Positions 13,943-22,192 of a DNA stretch of 29,718 nucleotides are shown one piece after another (position 1 is the stretch's first letter; each line of letters starts with the position of its first letter). Under the pieces are notes generated by a model. That model was not told the origin of the DNA. It saw only the letters and a list, made by a program, of their open reading frames with translations, and made no database searches. The stretch is taken from positions 1-29,718 of the forward strand of contig JAGVAP010000012.1 of NCBI GenBank assembly GCA_020060215.1, given 5' to 3'. The stretch is from Deltaproteobacteria bacterium (GTDB lineage Bacteria; Desulfobacterota; DSM-4660; Desulfatiglandales; HGW-15). Both the position numbers and the translations under genes were made by a program.

Positions 13943-14653
13943 ATGTCACCTGAGTTGTTTGAAATGGACATAAGTTCAGACTTTTTCAGTGAGTCAAGTA
14001 TCTTTGCCGGTATTGAGAAGGGACAGCTTTCTATACTTTTCAGCTTCGGCCAAAGGCGAACCTATGGATCGGGGGTCATGCTGTTTCACGAGGGCGACCC
14101 CGCCCTCAAATCCTACCTGGTCTTGAACGGTCGTCTTAAGCTGAGCAAGCTGCATGAAGAAGGAAAGGAGGCGATCGTCCGCTATATCAACCCAGGTGGG
14201 ATTACAGGTGCGATCTCCGTTTTCAGCGGAAAAAGCTATCCCGTGTCGGCGTATGCCATAGGCCGGTCTGAGGTAGTCGGATGGGACCGAAAAACCATGC
14301 TTGAGCTCATGACGGCCCATCCTCAGTTGGCGATTAATATGCTACAGGCCGCGGTCGAGCGTTTGGATGATATTCAAAACCGCTATTTGGAGCTCTACGC
14401 TGAAAAGGTGGAACAGCGCATCGCGCGGGCACTCATGCGCCTGATGAGCCAATCCGGGAACAAAACCGATGAGGGTATCCTGATCGATTTTCCACTCAGC
14501 CGCCAGGATTTGGCCGATTACACCGGAACGACTCTTTACACGGTGAGCCGCACCCTGAGCAACTGGGAGAAAAAAGGCTGGACTGCATCGGGCCGTGAAC
14601 GGATTGTGGTGATCGACCCTCACGCGCTGATGCGCTTCACGGAGATGGGCTGA
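13943..14653 (+). CDS. Crp/Fnr-family regulator, HcpR-like by context
   Basis: A 236-aa protein with a cyclic-nucleotide-binding-type beta-roll at ~20-150 (GSGVMLFHEGDPALKSYLVL, then NGRLKLSK) and a winged HTH at ~165-230 (LSRQDLADYTGTTLYTVSRT). No Cys of the FNR Fe-S type is present. In sulfate reducers and relatives, HcpR proteins of this family control hcp, which lies two genes downstream on the same strand. This makes a nitrosative stress regulator likely, but the assignment rests on context. The start is uncertain: ATG 13943 and ATG 13964 both lack a strong ribosome site. Confidence 0.8.
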   Translation: MSPELFEMDISSDFFSESSIFAGIEKGQLSILFSFGQRRTYGSGVMLFHEGDPALKSYLVLNGRLKLSKLHEEGKEAIVRYINPGGITGAISVFSGKSYPVSAYAIGRSEVVGWDRKTMLELMTAHPQLAINMLQAAVERLDDIQNRYLELYAEKVEQRIARALMRLMSQSGNKTDEGILIDFPLSRQDLADYTGTTLYTVSRTLSNWEKKGWTASGRERIVVIDPHALMRFTEMG

Positions 14654-15022
14654 CCAAGCCTTTGCACGTCCATTCGAAACGCTGGATCTTCGTTGCGGCC
14701 CCCGCAAAGACGAAACTCCGCGGAAGCCTTCGCTCACGAGCGGATCCCCTCTTTGTCCAAAGGCTGGAAAGCGCCTGGGAAGCCCTCCGCTCCAAGGGTA
14801 TAGACCGGGCTGCTTATAACCCGATCCATGCTTTCCCCCGCCACCTGCTGTCTGATAAACCGGGATAAGGAACTCCCTGTGGAGCGCGCTTTTGCAGCCG
14901 TGAACTGGATGGCTCACGTCTTGAGGACCAGGTATCTATAAGGAAATCAGACCACGGCCTTTCGGCCTCTGTTTGCGCCAGCGCAAAGACGGAGATTAAA
15001 GCGACAGGTATTCTGTTACACC
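14654..15022. other. Intergenic region with repeated TTGCG dyads upstream of the hcp cluster
   Basis: About 370 bases with no credible gene. It contains a perfect dyad TTTGCGC-CA-GCGCAAA at 14972-14987, followed by GACGGAGA. A related element, TTGCG-GCCCC-CGCAA followed by AGACGAAA, begins near 14692. A GGCC-TTTC-GGCC hairpin lies at 14956-14967. The two TTGCG elements share the GCAAAGACG flank, so they are either copies of a dispersed repeat or regulator sites for the downstream genes. Confidence 0.45.
14972..14987. promoter_or_regulatory. 16-bp perfect dyad TTTGCGC-CA-GCGCAAA
   Basis: A perfect palindrome 35 nt upstream of the DUF1858 gene, with half-sites and overall length similar to Crp/Fnr-family operators. 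It could be the target of the HcpR-like regulator encoded just upstream, or part of a dispersed TTTGCG repeat. The sequence alone does not decide. Confidence 0.4.
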
Positions 15023-15229
15023 ATGAACCTCGGATCAAAAATGACGGTCACGGAATTGATAACTCAATTTCCATCATCAATAGCCGTTTTCATGAAGCGA
15101 AAAATGTTGTGCGTTGGCTGTCCGGCTTCAAAGTTTCACACAATAGAGGAGGCCGCCCGAATACACGGCATATCATTGGAGCATTTCTTGAACGATCTGG
15201 AGAAGGCCATCGGACCGAAAATGTCGTGA
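15023..15229 (+). CDS. DUF1858-type small protein
   Basis: A 68-aa protein: [20 protein letters not shown], then [20 protein letters not shown], then [20 protein letters not shown]. The pattern of an early TVTELI, a CVGCPxS-x-x-T-I-E-EAA motif and a short helical end is that of DUF1858 (hybrid-cluster-associated disulfide-like proteins). The second Met (15041) may be the true start, because family members usually begin close to TVTELI. It precedes hcp by 64 nt on the same strand, a pairing often seen in anaerobes. The two Cys could carry redox chemistry; the function is not established. Confidence 0.8.
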   Translation: MNLGSKMTVTELITQFPSSIAVFMKRKMLCVGCPASKFHTIEEAARIHGISLEHFLNDLEKAIGPKMS

Positions 15230-15293
15230 ATGGACCAGGACCCGAGTAGGGATTTCGATTTCACATAACCTCACGAGGAAAGGAGAAAACGCC

Positions 15294-16940
15294 ATGTTTT
15301 GTTTTCAATGTCAGGAGACTGCCAAGAACCAGGGTTGCACCGTGAAAGGCGTGTGCGGCAAGCCCGAGGAGACAGCGGACCTTCAGGATCTGCTCATCTA
15401 CGTGTCCAAGGGAGTTTCGGTATACGGGGAAAAGCTGAAGCAGCAGGGCGCCGTGGATAAGGAGGCCGCCCATTTCGTGTGCAAGGCCCTTTTCTCCACA
15501 ATTACCAACGTGGCTTGGAACAATGACGTGATCATCGACCGGATCAATCAAGGTCTCAAGATCCGGGACGGAGTCAGGGCAAGGGCCGGGGCGGCCGTTT
15601 CCGGCGCGCTTCCGGATTGCGCCATCTGGACTCCGAAGAACAAGGAAGAGATCATGGCCAAGGCCTTGTCCAACGAGGTTCGCATTACGGCCGCCCAAAA
15701 CGAGGACGTGCGCTCGCTCAGGGAACTGTTGATCATCGGGTGCAAGGGAATCGCGGCGTATGCCGACCATGCCGCAATCCTCGGGCATGAGAGCGATGAT
15801 ATCTACGGCTTCCTCATGGAGGCCCTGGCGTCCACCACCCGGGATCTGTCTACTGACCAAATGATTGCCCTGGTTATGAAGGCCGGGGAAACGGCCGTCA
15901 ACGCCATGGCACTCTTAGACAAAGCCAACACTACTGCATATGGCAATCCCGAAATCAGCGAGGTGAACCTCGGCGTTCGCAATAACCCCGGCATCCTGAT
16001 CTCCGGCCATGACCTGAAGGATCTCGAAGAACTGCTCAGGCAGACCGAGGGAACAGGCGTGGATGTCTACACCCACGGGGAAATGCTCCCGGCCAACTGC
16101 TATCCGGCCTTCAAGAAATACGGCCACTTCGTAGGTAACTACGGCGGGTCATGGCCTCACCAAAACAAGGAATTCGAGTCTTTTAACGGACCGATTGTCT
16201 TGACGACCAACTGCCTGGTTCCAATCAAGAAAGAGAATACCTATCTGGAACGATTGTTTACCACGGGCGTGGTCAACTATCCCGGGGCAAAGCACATTGC
16301 GGACAGGGCGCAGGGCGGTACAAAGGATTTTTCTCCGGCCGTCTCACTGGCGAAAACGTGCAAATCGCCGGAACCGATCGACTCGGGCAAGATCGTGGGT
16401 GGGTTCGCGCACAACCAGGTCCTGGCCCTGGCTGACAAGGTAATCGATGCCGTGAAATCCGGCGCCATCAAGCGCTTTGTCGTCATGGCCGGTTGCGACG
16501 GACGGCAGAAATCACGCAGCTACTACACCGAAGTGGCCGAAAAACTGCCAAAGGACACGGTGATCCTGACAGCAGGATGCGCCAAATACCGCTACAACAA
16601 ACTCGACCTTGGCACTATCGGCGGTATCCCCCGTGTGCTGGACGCGGGTCAGTGCAACGATTCCTATTCCCTGGCGGTGATCGCGCTGAAGCTCAAGGAG
16701 GCATTCGGGCTTGACGACATCAATCAGCTACCCGTCTCCTATGACATCGCCTGGTACGAGCAAAAGGCGGCTGCCGTGTTGCTGGCACTGTTGTTCCTCG
16801 GCGTTAAGGGCATACGGTTAGGCCCTACATTGCCGGCCTTTCTCTCCCCCAATGTCGCCAATGTCCTGGTGGAGAAATTCAACATCAAACCCGTCGGGAC
16901 AGTGGAAGAAGATATTGCCGCCATGATGGCGGAAAAATAG
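15294..16940 (+). CDS. hcp: Hybrid cluster protein (hydroxylamine reductase / NO reductase)
   Basis: A 548-aa protein with a clear AGGAAAGGAG ribosome site. The N-terminal cluster motif is C3-x2-C6-x8-C15-x5-C21, as in class I (strict anaerobe) Hcp. Downstream hybrid-cluster motifs include [20 protein letters not shown] (His and Glu ligands, Cys), [10 protein letters not shown] (Cys), [10 protein letters not shown] (Cys) and [15 protein letters not shown] (Cys). Hcp reduces NO and hydroxylamine and can be a protein S-nitrosylase. The length is that of the family and no key residue is missing. It is followed closely by rubredoxin, a possible electron donor. Confidence 0.96.
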   Translation: MFCFQCQETAKNQGCTVKGVCGKPEETADLQDLLIYVSKGVSVYGEKLKQQGAVDKEAAHFVCKALFSTITNVAWNNDVIIDRINQGLKIRDGVRARAGAAVSGALPDCAIWTPKNKEEIMAKALSNEVRITAAQNEDVRSLRELLIIGCKGIAAYADHAAILGHESDDIYGFLMEALASTTRDLSTDQMIALVMKAGETAVNAMALLDKANTTAYGNPEISEVNLGVRNNPGILISGHDLKDLEELLRQTEGTGVDVYTHGEMLPANCYPAFKKYGHFVGNYGGSWPHQNKEFESFNGPIVLTTNCLVPIKKENTYLERLFTTGVVNYPGAKHIADRAQGGTKDFSPAVSLAKTCKSPEPIDSGKIVGGFAHNQVLALADKVIDAVKSGAIKRFVVMAGCDGRQKSRSYYTEVAEKLPKDTVILTAGCAKYRYNKLDLGTIGGIPRVLDAGQCNDSYSLAVIALKLKEAFGLDDINQLPVSYDIAWYEQKAAAVLLALLFLGVKGIRLGPTLPAFLSPNVANVLVEKFNIKPVGTVEEDIAAMMAEK

Positions 16941-16963
16941 ACAAACCATGAAAGGAGTGAACT

Positions 16964-17125
16964 GTGAAAAAATGGCGCTGCACCGTATGTGACTATGTAT
17001 ATGATCCTGCACAGGGAGACCCCGAAGCCGGTGTTCCACCCCATACTGGTTTTGAGGATTTGCCCGAAAATTGGCAGTGCCCGATTTGCGGGGTCGGCAA
17101 GGACGAATTCGAGCAACTCGACTAG
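16964..17125 (+). CDS. Rubredoxin
   Basis: A 53-aa protein starting at GTG 16964 with AAGGAG 7 nt upstream, 23 nt after the hcp stop. The sequence [20 protein letters not shown] is followed by [20 protein letters not shown] and [11 protein letters not shown]. The two CxxC knuckles (C6, C9 and the later CPIC) bind a single iron, and the spacing and aromatic residues are those of classical rubredoxin. It is likely co-transcribed with hcp and serves as an electron carrier in NO or O2 detoxification. Confidence 0.95.
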   Translation: MKKWRCTVCDYVYDPAQGDPEAGVPPHTGFEDLPENWQCPICGVGKDEFEQLD

Positions 17126-17170
17126 GAATCGAAAGAGCATCTCTCAAAACATGATGGGGAGGATAAAAGC

Positions 17171-17488
17171 ATGAGGAAGATAGACCTTTACGAGTCGAAT
17201 GATTTCAGTGCAAAATCGCATAAGACCTTTCTGGTCCATGATTCGCCCTATTTCAAGATCATCAACTTCAATTTCAAGGCCGGGCAGGAGTTGCCCGTTC
17301 ATTCACACGACATCGAGGGGCAGGTAAGCATTGCCGTCCTGGAAGGAGAAGGAAATTTTCTGGGTGAAGGCGACTCGACTCTCCCGGCGAAGGCAGGCGA
17401 TGTTCTCATCTGCGAAATCAGCGAACCCCACGGGGTAAGGGCTGTGACCGATATGCGCATTCTGGTTACCATTGCCCCACCCATCTGA
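17171..17488 (+). CDS. Cupin-domain protein
   Basis: A 105-aa single-domain cupin. The first cupin motif is PVHSHDIEGQVSIAVLEGEG (two His and a Glu/Gln in the usual metal-binding places) and the second is DVLICEISEPHGVRAVTDMR. The protein ends shortly after. It lies 45 nt after the rubredoxin gene on the same strand, with GGGGAGG upstream, so it may belong to the hcp operon. Small cupins of this kind often bind metal or a small ligand; no substrate can be inferred. Confidence 0.8.
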   Translation: MRKIDLYESNDFSAKSHKTFLVHDSPYFKIINFNFKAGQELPVHSHDIEGQVSIAVLEGEGNFLGEGDSTLPAKAGDVLICEISEPHGVRAVTDMRILVTIAPPI

Positions 17489-17566
17489 TAGAGTGAAAGA
17501 TGTTCTTGTATGAACCGGCCGTGAGACTGAATCGCACTTCTTCTTGGCTCGGCAAGGGTTCCGGAA

Positions 17567-18736
17567 ATGGGCATTCTGAGTAAACTGAAAGGGAAGACCT
17601 TCGGACTTATCAAATATCTTATCCTGCTCGCAGGGATTGGAGCTGCGTTCTATTGGTTTCGATTTGCACCGCTGGAGGTTAAGGGGGTTCGTATCTCGCG
17701 GGGAGAGATCCGGTGTGAAGTATTGGGCACGGGCACCCTGGAGGCGAGAGTCCAAACCATTGTAAGCTCAAAAATCCCGGGCAGGATTTACAAGATACTC
17801 GTGGACGAAGGCGATGAGGTAAAGGAGGGTCAGGTTCTGCTACGGCTTGATGACAGCGAGCTCTCTCAGCAGGTCGAGATCGCCCGCTCTTCGGTGGCGG
17901 CGGCCACGGCATCAGTCGAAAGGGTGCAGGCCGAGGCCGTCAGCGCCGGCGCCCTCCTGGAACAGAGCAAGGCCGATCACAGGCGGAATCAGAAGCTCTT
18001 CGCCAGCCGGTCCATTTCCGAAACCGAGATGGACAGGTTCCAAAGAGGGCTGGAGGTTGCAGAGGCCAATCTCGCAAGATCGAGGGCCGCTGTCATGGAG
18101 GCGAAAAAGAACCTGGTGGTCTCCCAGAACACCCTCGACTACCACGCGGCCCGGCTCCGGGATACGGTCATCAAGACGCCTTTTTCGGGGCTCGTCGTAC
18201 GGCGGGATCGCGAACCGGGCGATGTGGTCGTTCCCGGGACCCCGATCTTTCTTCTGATTTCCACCGAGACCCTTTGGGTGAACGCATGGGTGGATGAAAG
18301 CGAGATGTCCAAGCTCGCACCCGGCCGGAGGGCGCGCATCGTGTTCCGGTCTGATCCGGATGCGGTGTATGAAGGAAAGCTCGTCCGCGTGGCCCGCGAA
18401 ACCGACCGGGAGACCCGCCAATTCCTGGTAGACGTGCTGGTGGAGAGGCTGCCCACATACTGGTCCATCGGTCAGCGGGCGGAGGTCTTCCTTGAGACCG
18501 CGTACAAGAAGGATGCCGTCCTCATCCCCTCCCGCCTGATCATGCAGGACGGGCATGGAGCGGGGGCTTTTGTTGCAAACGACGGCAAGGCCGAATGGAG
18601 GAAATTGCATATCGGCCTCCGTGGCCGGGAAAAGGTGGAAATCCTGGAGGGCGTAAATCCGGGGGATGTGGTCATCGAAGGCGCAGGCGTCAACGGGCTG
18701 CGTGAAGGGAGAAAGGTCGGCGTGAAAACCCCATGA
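17567..18736 (+). CDS. HlyD/MacA-type periplasmic adaptor of an ABC export system
   Basis: A 389-aa protein with one N-terminal membrane anchor (YLILLAGIGAAFYWFRFAPL, ~20-39). The biotinyl-lipoyl-like halves flank a long alpha-hairpin: SKIPGRIYKILVDEGDEVKE (~67-86), then a coiled-coil region ~100-190, then the closing half IKTPFSGLVVRRDREPGDVV. A beta-barrel domain with RQFLVDVLVERLPTYWSIGQ follows. The adaptor links the inner-membrane transporter to an outer-membrane channel. Its stop overlaps the permease start (ATGA). No outer membrane channel gene is in the window. Confidence 0.88.
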   Translation: MGILSKLKGKTFGLIKYLILLAGIGAAFYWFRFAPLEVKGVRISRGEIRCEVLGTGTLEARVQTIVSSKIPGRIYKILVDEGDEVKEGQVLLRLDDSELSQQVEIARSSVAAATASVERVQAEAVSAGALLEQSKADHRRNQKLFASRSISETEMDRFQRGLEVAEANLARSRAAVMEAKKNLVVSQNTLDYHAARLRDTVIKTPFSGLVVRRDREPGDVVVPGTPIFLLISTETLWVNAWVDESEMSKLAPGRRARIVFRSDPDAVYEGKLVRVARETDRETRQFLVDVLVERLPTYWSIGQRAEVFLETAYKKDAVLIPSRLIMQDGHGAGAFVANDGKAEWRKLHIGLRGREKVEILEGVNPGDVVIEGAGVNGLREGRKVGVKTP

Positions 18737-19947
18737 ACCTGGCCGTCAAAGACATCCGGCACAACCTGGGCCGTTTCCTTTTGACCTCCATCGGGATCGG
18801 GATGCTCCTGATGATCGTCATGGGGATGGTTGGGATCTATCGAGGGCTGATCCAGGATGCGACCTTGCTGATCGATTCGATAGGCGCGGATCTCTGGATC
18901 GTTCAACTCCACACTAAGGGACCCTTTGCAGAGGTCTCCCGCATACCGAGGAACATGGTGGACAGGGTGACCGTGATCCCCGGCGTGAAAAACGCGCGCG
19001 AGTTCGTTTTCCACACGGTCCAGAGGGAGAAGGACGGCAGGCCCCTCAGAATGGCCATTCTGGGGTTAAAGTGGCCCTCGGACAAGGGTGAATGGCTTCC
19101 CCTCGTTAGCGGAAGAGCGCTCGCCCAATCCCACTATGAAATGATCGCCGATGAGAAGCTGGGGCTCCTCCTGTCCGACACCCTGCGCCTTGGACACGAC
19201 ACCTACACCGTGGTGGGAATCACCCGGGGCATGGTGGCATCGGGAGGGGATGGCCTGGCATTTTTTACCGTGGATGATGCGCAATCGGTTCAATTCCACA
19301 CACCCGGCGAGGCCGTTCGACTGGAGCGGGCGGGGCGGGAACAGAGGGCTGGCCGATCGGAGATGGGGCAGACTCAACCATCGGTCCGGGAAAGGGCTTC
19401 CGGATCTTCCTCTGCGATCCCGGCACTCGGGCCGCCCATGATCAGCGCGGCGATCGCCTCCCTTCATCCGGGGGCGGATCGTGAGCTGGTCAGGTCCGTC
19501 CTGTCCGGCTGGAGCGATGTCTCCGCCTACACCCGCGAGGAGCAGCGCGAGTTTATGCTTAAGGGCACCGTGGAGATGGCGAGGAAGCAGATCGGTCTTT
19601 TCACGATTCTCCTTACGGTCATCTCCGCCATCATCATGGCTTTGATTCTCTACACTCTTACGATGGAAAAGCTTCACGAGATTGCACTGCTCAAACTGAT
19701 CGGCGCACCCAACCGGGTGATCCTCTCCATGATTCTCCAGCAGGCATTTCTTCTCGGTGCGGCAGGGTACGGTCTGGCCTATCTGTTCGGCACGAAGATA
19801 TTCACGAAGTTTCCTCGGCGGGTCATCCTGATCGATGAAGACCTTTTTCTGCTCGCCGCCATCGTTCTCGTCATTTCCGTGCTCTCAAGCGTCCTGGGGC
19901 TTTGGAAGGCCGCAAAGGTGGACCCAAATGAGGCATTGTCGGGCTGA
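18733..19947 (+). CDS. FtsX/MacB-like ABC transporter permease
   Basis: A 404-aa protein with one N-terminal helix (~14-37, LTSIGIGMLLMIVMGMVGIY), a large periplasmic domain (~40-285) and three C-terminal helices (~287-311, ~331-356, ~371-394). This is the four-helix layout of MacB/DevC/LolC permeases. Residues ~200-235 form a polar low-complexity stretch inside the periplasmic domain. It is translationally coupled to the HlyD gene and followed by the ATPase after 6 nt, in the DevBCA-like order adaptor-permease-ATPase. The exported substrate is unknown. Confidence 0.86.
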   Translation: MNLAVKDIRHNLGRFLLTSIGIGMLLMIVMGMVGIYRGLIQDATLLIDSIGADLWIVQLHTKGPFAEVSRIPRNMVDRVTVIPGVKNAREFVFHTVQREKDGRPLRMAILGLKWPSDKGEWLPLVSGRALAQSHYEMIADEKLGLLLSDTLRLGHDTYTVVGITRGMVASGGDGLAFFTVDDAQSVQFHTPGEAVRLERAGREQRAGRSEMGQTQPSVRERASGSSSAIPALGPPMISAAIASLHPGADRELVRSVLSGWSDVSAYTREEQREFMLKGTVEMARKQIGLFTILLTVISAIIMALILYTLTMEKLHEIALLKLIGAPNRVILSMILQQAFLLGAAGYGLAYLFGTKIFTKFPRRVILIDEDLFLLAAIVLVISVLSSVLGLWKAAKVDPNEALSG

Positions 19948-19953
19948 AGAAAG

Positions 19954-20688
19954 ATGAATGAAAGGGGAAGTGCCGTCGAGACGCAGGGCCTCACCAAGAT
20001 CTACGGGAGCGGGAACACCCAGGTGATCGCCATGGAAGATGTCACCTTCCGGGTCCGCCATGGGGAGGTGGTCGCGCTCCTCGGCCCGAGCGGCGCCGGG
20101 AAGTCTACCCTGCTGACGGCCGTCGGCCTGATCAATCTCCCCACCTCGGGGAGAGTCATCATCAATGGGACCCCCGTCATCGATGGGTCTCGACGCCTCA
20201 CGAACCTCACCAGCTTTCGAAGAAACCACATGGGCTATGTATTCCAGAAGTCCAACCTCATCCCTTTCCTCTCGGCCCTGGAGAATGTGCAAATTGCGCT
20301 GGAGCTGAACGGATGGCTCGTTTCAAAGGCGAAGAAGAGGGCGGTCGAACTCCTCCGCTATCTGGATATGGCTGAAAGGGCCGGGAATTACCCGGCCATG
20401 CTCTCCGTGGGGCAGCAGCAGAGAGTCGCGGTGGCGAGGGCGCTTGCGAATCATCCGAGCCTGATCCTCGCGGATGAGCCCACCGCGGCCCTGGACAGCC
20501 AGCGGGGCCGCCAGGTCATGGAGCTTTTCCGCAAGGTCGCCCATGAACAACAAGGGGCGGTCATCGTGGTGACCCACGACCATCGCGCGCTCGATGTTTT
20601 CGACACCATTTATGAGATGGAGGATGGAAGAATCCGCTTGAAATCTGAGGAGGCGAAGAAGGATGCTGAAGATAAAGAGGGCTTATGA
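19954..20688 (+). CDS. ABC transporter ATP-binding protein (MacB/LolD/DevA-type)
   Basis: A 244-aa protein with all ABC motifs: Walker A GPSGAGKST, Q-loop YVFQKSNLIPFL, signature LSVGQQQRVAVARAL (the canonical LSGGQ reads LSVGQ), Walker B LILADEPTAAL and the H-switch VVTHDHRA. The Gly-to-Val change in the signature is tolerated in several export ATPases. It forms an export system with the two preceding genes. The C-terminal 26 nt overlap the next gene. Confidence 0.92.
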   Translation: MNERGSAVETQGLTKIYGSGNTQVIAMEDVTFRVRHGEVVALLGPSGAGKSTLLTAVGLINLPTSGRVIINGTPVIDGSRRLTNLTSFRRNHMGYVFQKSNLIPFLSALENVQIALELNGWLVSKAKKRAVELLRYLDMAERAGNYPAMLSVGQQQRVAVARALANHPSLILADEPTAALDSQRGRQVMELFRKVAHEQQGAVIVVTHDHRALDVFDTIYEMEDGRIRLKSEEAKKDAEDKEGL

Positions 20689-21037
20689 GAAAAAGGAGTC
20701 AACCGACGGGAGAAGGATTCTGATCGACAGGCTGTGGCCGCGAGGCCTGACCAAAGCGGAGGCGGGGATCGACGAGTGGATAAAGGAACTCTCCCCCAGC
20801 TCGCAGCTTCGCAAGTGGTACGGCCACGATCTGGAGAAGTGGGCTGAGTTCAAAAAGCGTTACCTCAGAGAGCTTTCTTCAGCCGATAAGAAAGACCTTC
20901 TCGAAGATCTCGCCCGGGAGGCATCCCACGGGGATGTCACGCTCGTATACGGCGCAAGAGATACCGAACATAACGACGCGAGGGTTCTGGAAGGGCTTCT
21001 CAAGCGCCGTATGAAAAGGCAGGCTGCCCGGCCCTGA
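20663..21037 (+). CDS. DUF488 family protein (YeaO-like)
   Basis: A 124-aa protein with the family landmarks IKRAYEKKESTDGRRILIDR, LWPRGLTKAEAGIDEWIKEL, SPSSQLRKWYGHDLEKWAEF and a later LVYGARDTEHNDARVLEGLL. DUF488 proteins are small alpha/beta proteins of unknown function. The start at 20663 lies within the ABC ATPase gene (26-nt overlap) and AGGAGG lies just upstream, supporting real coupling. The C-terminal RRMKRQAARP is a basic tail. Confidence 0.85.
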   Translation: MLKIKRAYEKKESTDGRRILIDRLWPRGLTKAEAGIDEWIKELSPSSQLRKWYGHDLEKWAEFKKRYLRELSSADKKDLLEDLAREASHGDVTLVYGARDTEHNDARVLEGLLKRRMKRQAARP

Positions 21038-21167
21038 AACAGAGGTCATCCGGACGAAGATCGCATTCTCCTGCCCGATGTGGTACCTTATCTTTTATGC
21101 GGAACGGCAGGTTTTTAAGGAGATTTGATCGATACTTCTTGGAGTTTGGAGAAGGAGGGAAAGAGGT

Positions 21168-21617
21168 ATGAAATTCAATATTCCCAGACCACTGAAAGTG
21201 GAACACGAGGAACTTCACGCGGATCTTGTAAATGCGACGAAGGAAGGCGGCGACACGGGTGAGGCGGCCAGATCCGTTGCCGCCATACTGCATCCGCATT
21301 TTGTTAAAGAGGAGGAGTTTGCCCTGCCTCCGCTCGGGCTTTTGGCCTCCCTGGCCAAGGGCGAGATCGTGGCGGAAATGAATTCTGTTCTAACGATGAC
21401 CGATAGACTGAAAGCCGAGCTCCATCAGATGCTGGACGAGCACAAAGCGATCGTCGCCGCCCTCGAAAAACTGGCTGATGCGGCAACAAGGGAAAATAAG
21501 CTGCGGCACCGGCGTTTTTCCGAGAAGCTGATTCTTCATGCGCAAACGGAAGAGGAAGTTCTTTATCCTGCCGCTATAGTCATTGGGGAATATGTGAGGG
21601 CTAAACTTCACCGATAG
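21168..21617 (+). CDS. Hemerythrin-domain protein (second copy)
   Basis: A 149-aa protein beginning MKFNIPRPLKVEHEELHADL with GAAGGAGGGAAAGAGG upstream. Ligands of a di-iron four-helix bundle are visible: EHEELHADL, LHPHFVKEEEFALPP (HxxxE), DEHKAIVAAL and LHAQTEEEVLYPA (HxxxE). It is shorter than and not closely similar to the first hemerythrin in this window. It stands alone between the DUF488 gene and a convergent Cys-rich gene. O2, NO or iron handling is the likely role. Confidence 0.85.
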   Translation: MKFNIPRPLKVEHEELHADLVNATKEGGDTGEAARSVAAILHPHFVKEEEFALPPLGLLASLAKGEIVAEMNSVLTMTDRLKAELHQMLDEHKAIVAALEKLADAATRENKLRHRRFSEKLILHAQTEEEVLYPAAIVIGEYVRAKLHR

Positions 21618-21661
21618 AACGGCCTTTCCCGCCAGGATATCATCATTTCGAATGGCCGTTC
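21617..21661. terminator. Possible bidirectional hairpin between convergent genes
   Basis: GAACGGCC (21617-21624) and GGCCGTTC (21654-21661) form a perfect 8-bp inverted repeat with a 29-nt centre at the hemerythrin/DUF2769 junction. There is no clean T-run and the right arm lies inside the DUF2769 gene end. The call rests on position and symmetry only. Confidence 0.3.
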
Positions 21662-21957
21662 CTGCAGTAGTGATCGGCGGGCACTCCTCCTGCCAATCCG
21701 AATTCGGTGAAAACCCCGCATGCGCCGCAGATGCAAGGAAGTTCGGTTTGGATATCGGTACAGGCTGCCTTCCCGCTCGAGCAGTAGCGCCACGGAACGA
21801 TCTCGGGATCGAAGAACTTGGTGGTCATGACCTCACCCATCTTTTCGGCGTTTTTCTCAATACACTTGTTCTTGGTCTGGACTGGGCTCTTCCAGCAGAT
21901 ACATTTCTTGGCGTTTTCCCTGGTAAAGGGTATCTTCCTCGCTTTCGTCGAACCCAT
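21643..21957 (-). CDS. DUF2769-like Cys-rich protein
   Basis: A 104-aa protein starting at ATG 21957 with GGAGG 7 nt upstream. It reads PFTRENAKKCICWKSPVQTK, then NKCIEKNAEKMGEV, then WRYCSSGKAACTDIQTELPC, then ICGACGVFTEFGLAGGVPAD. The PFTxENxKKCxCxxCPVQ-like start and the second Cys cluster CxCGACxVFxEFxL are features I associate with DUF2769, a family of unknown function in archaea and anaerobic bacteria; one Cys of the first cluster reads Ser (CWKSPVQ). The Cys clusters suggest metal binding. It is convergent with the hemerythrin gene. Confidence 0.7.
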   Translation of the reverse strand: MGSTKARKIPFTRENAKKCICWKSPVQTKNKCIEKNAEKMGEVMTTKFFDPEIVPWRYCSSGKAACTDIQTELPCICGACGVFTEFGLAGGVPADHYCRNGHSK

Positions 21958-22192
21958 TTCCGAACCTCCGGTCTATCTTCATTCCTTCCGGCTTTCGAGC
22001 ACCCCTACCTGAGGTACCTTTCAAAGACCTCCTCGCCCCGAGCGCGCACGAATGCTGGGGAAGAAAGCGGTACTCCAATCTTGGCATATGCCTTGGGTTG
22101 GGTTCCTCCTTGCTGTGCATTTATTTATGTTTCGTCATGTCGGAACTACGATACAATGGGATTCTAGATGACCTTTCTCATGGTAAAATCAC

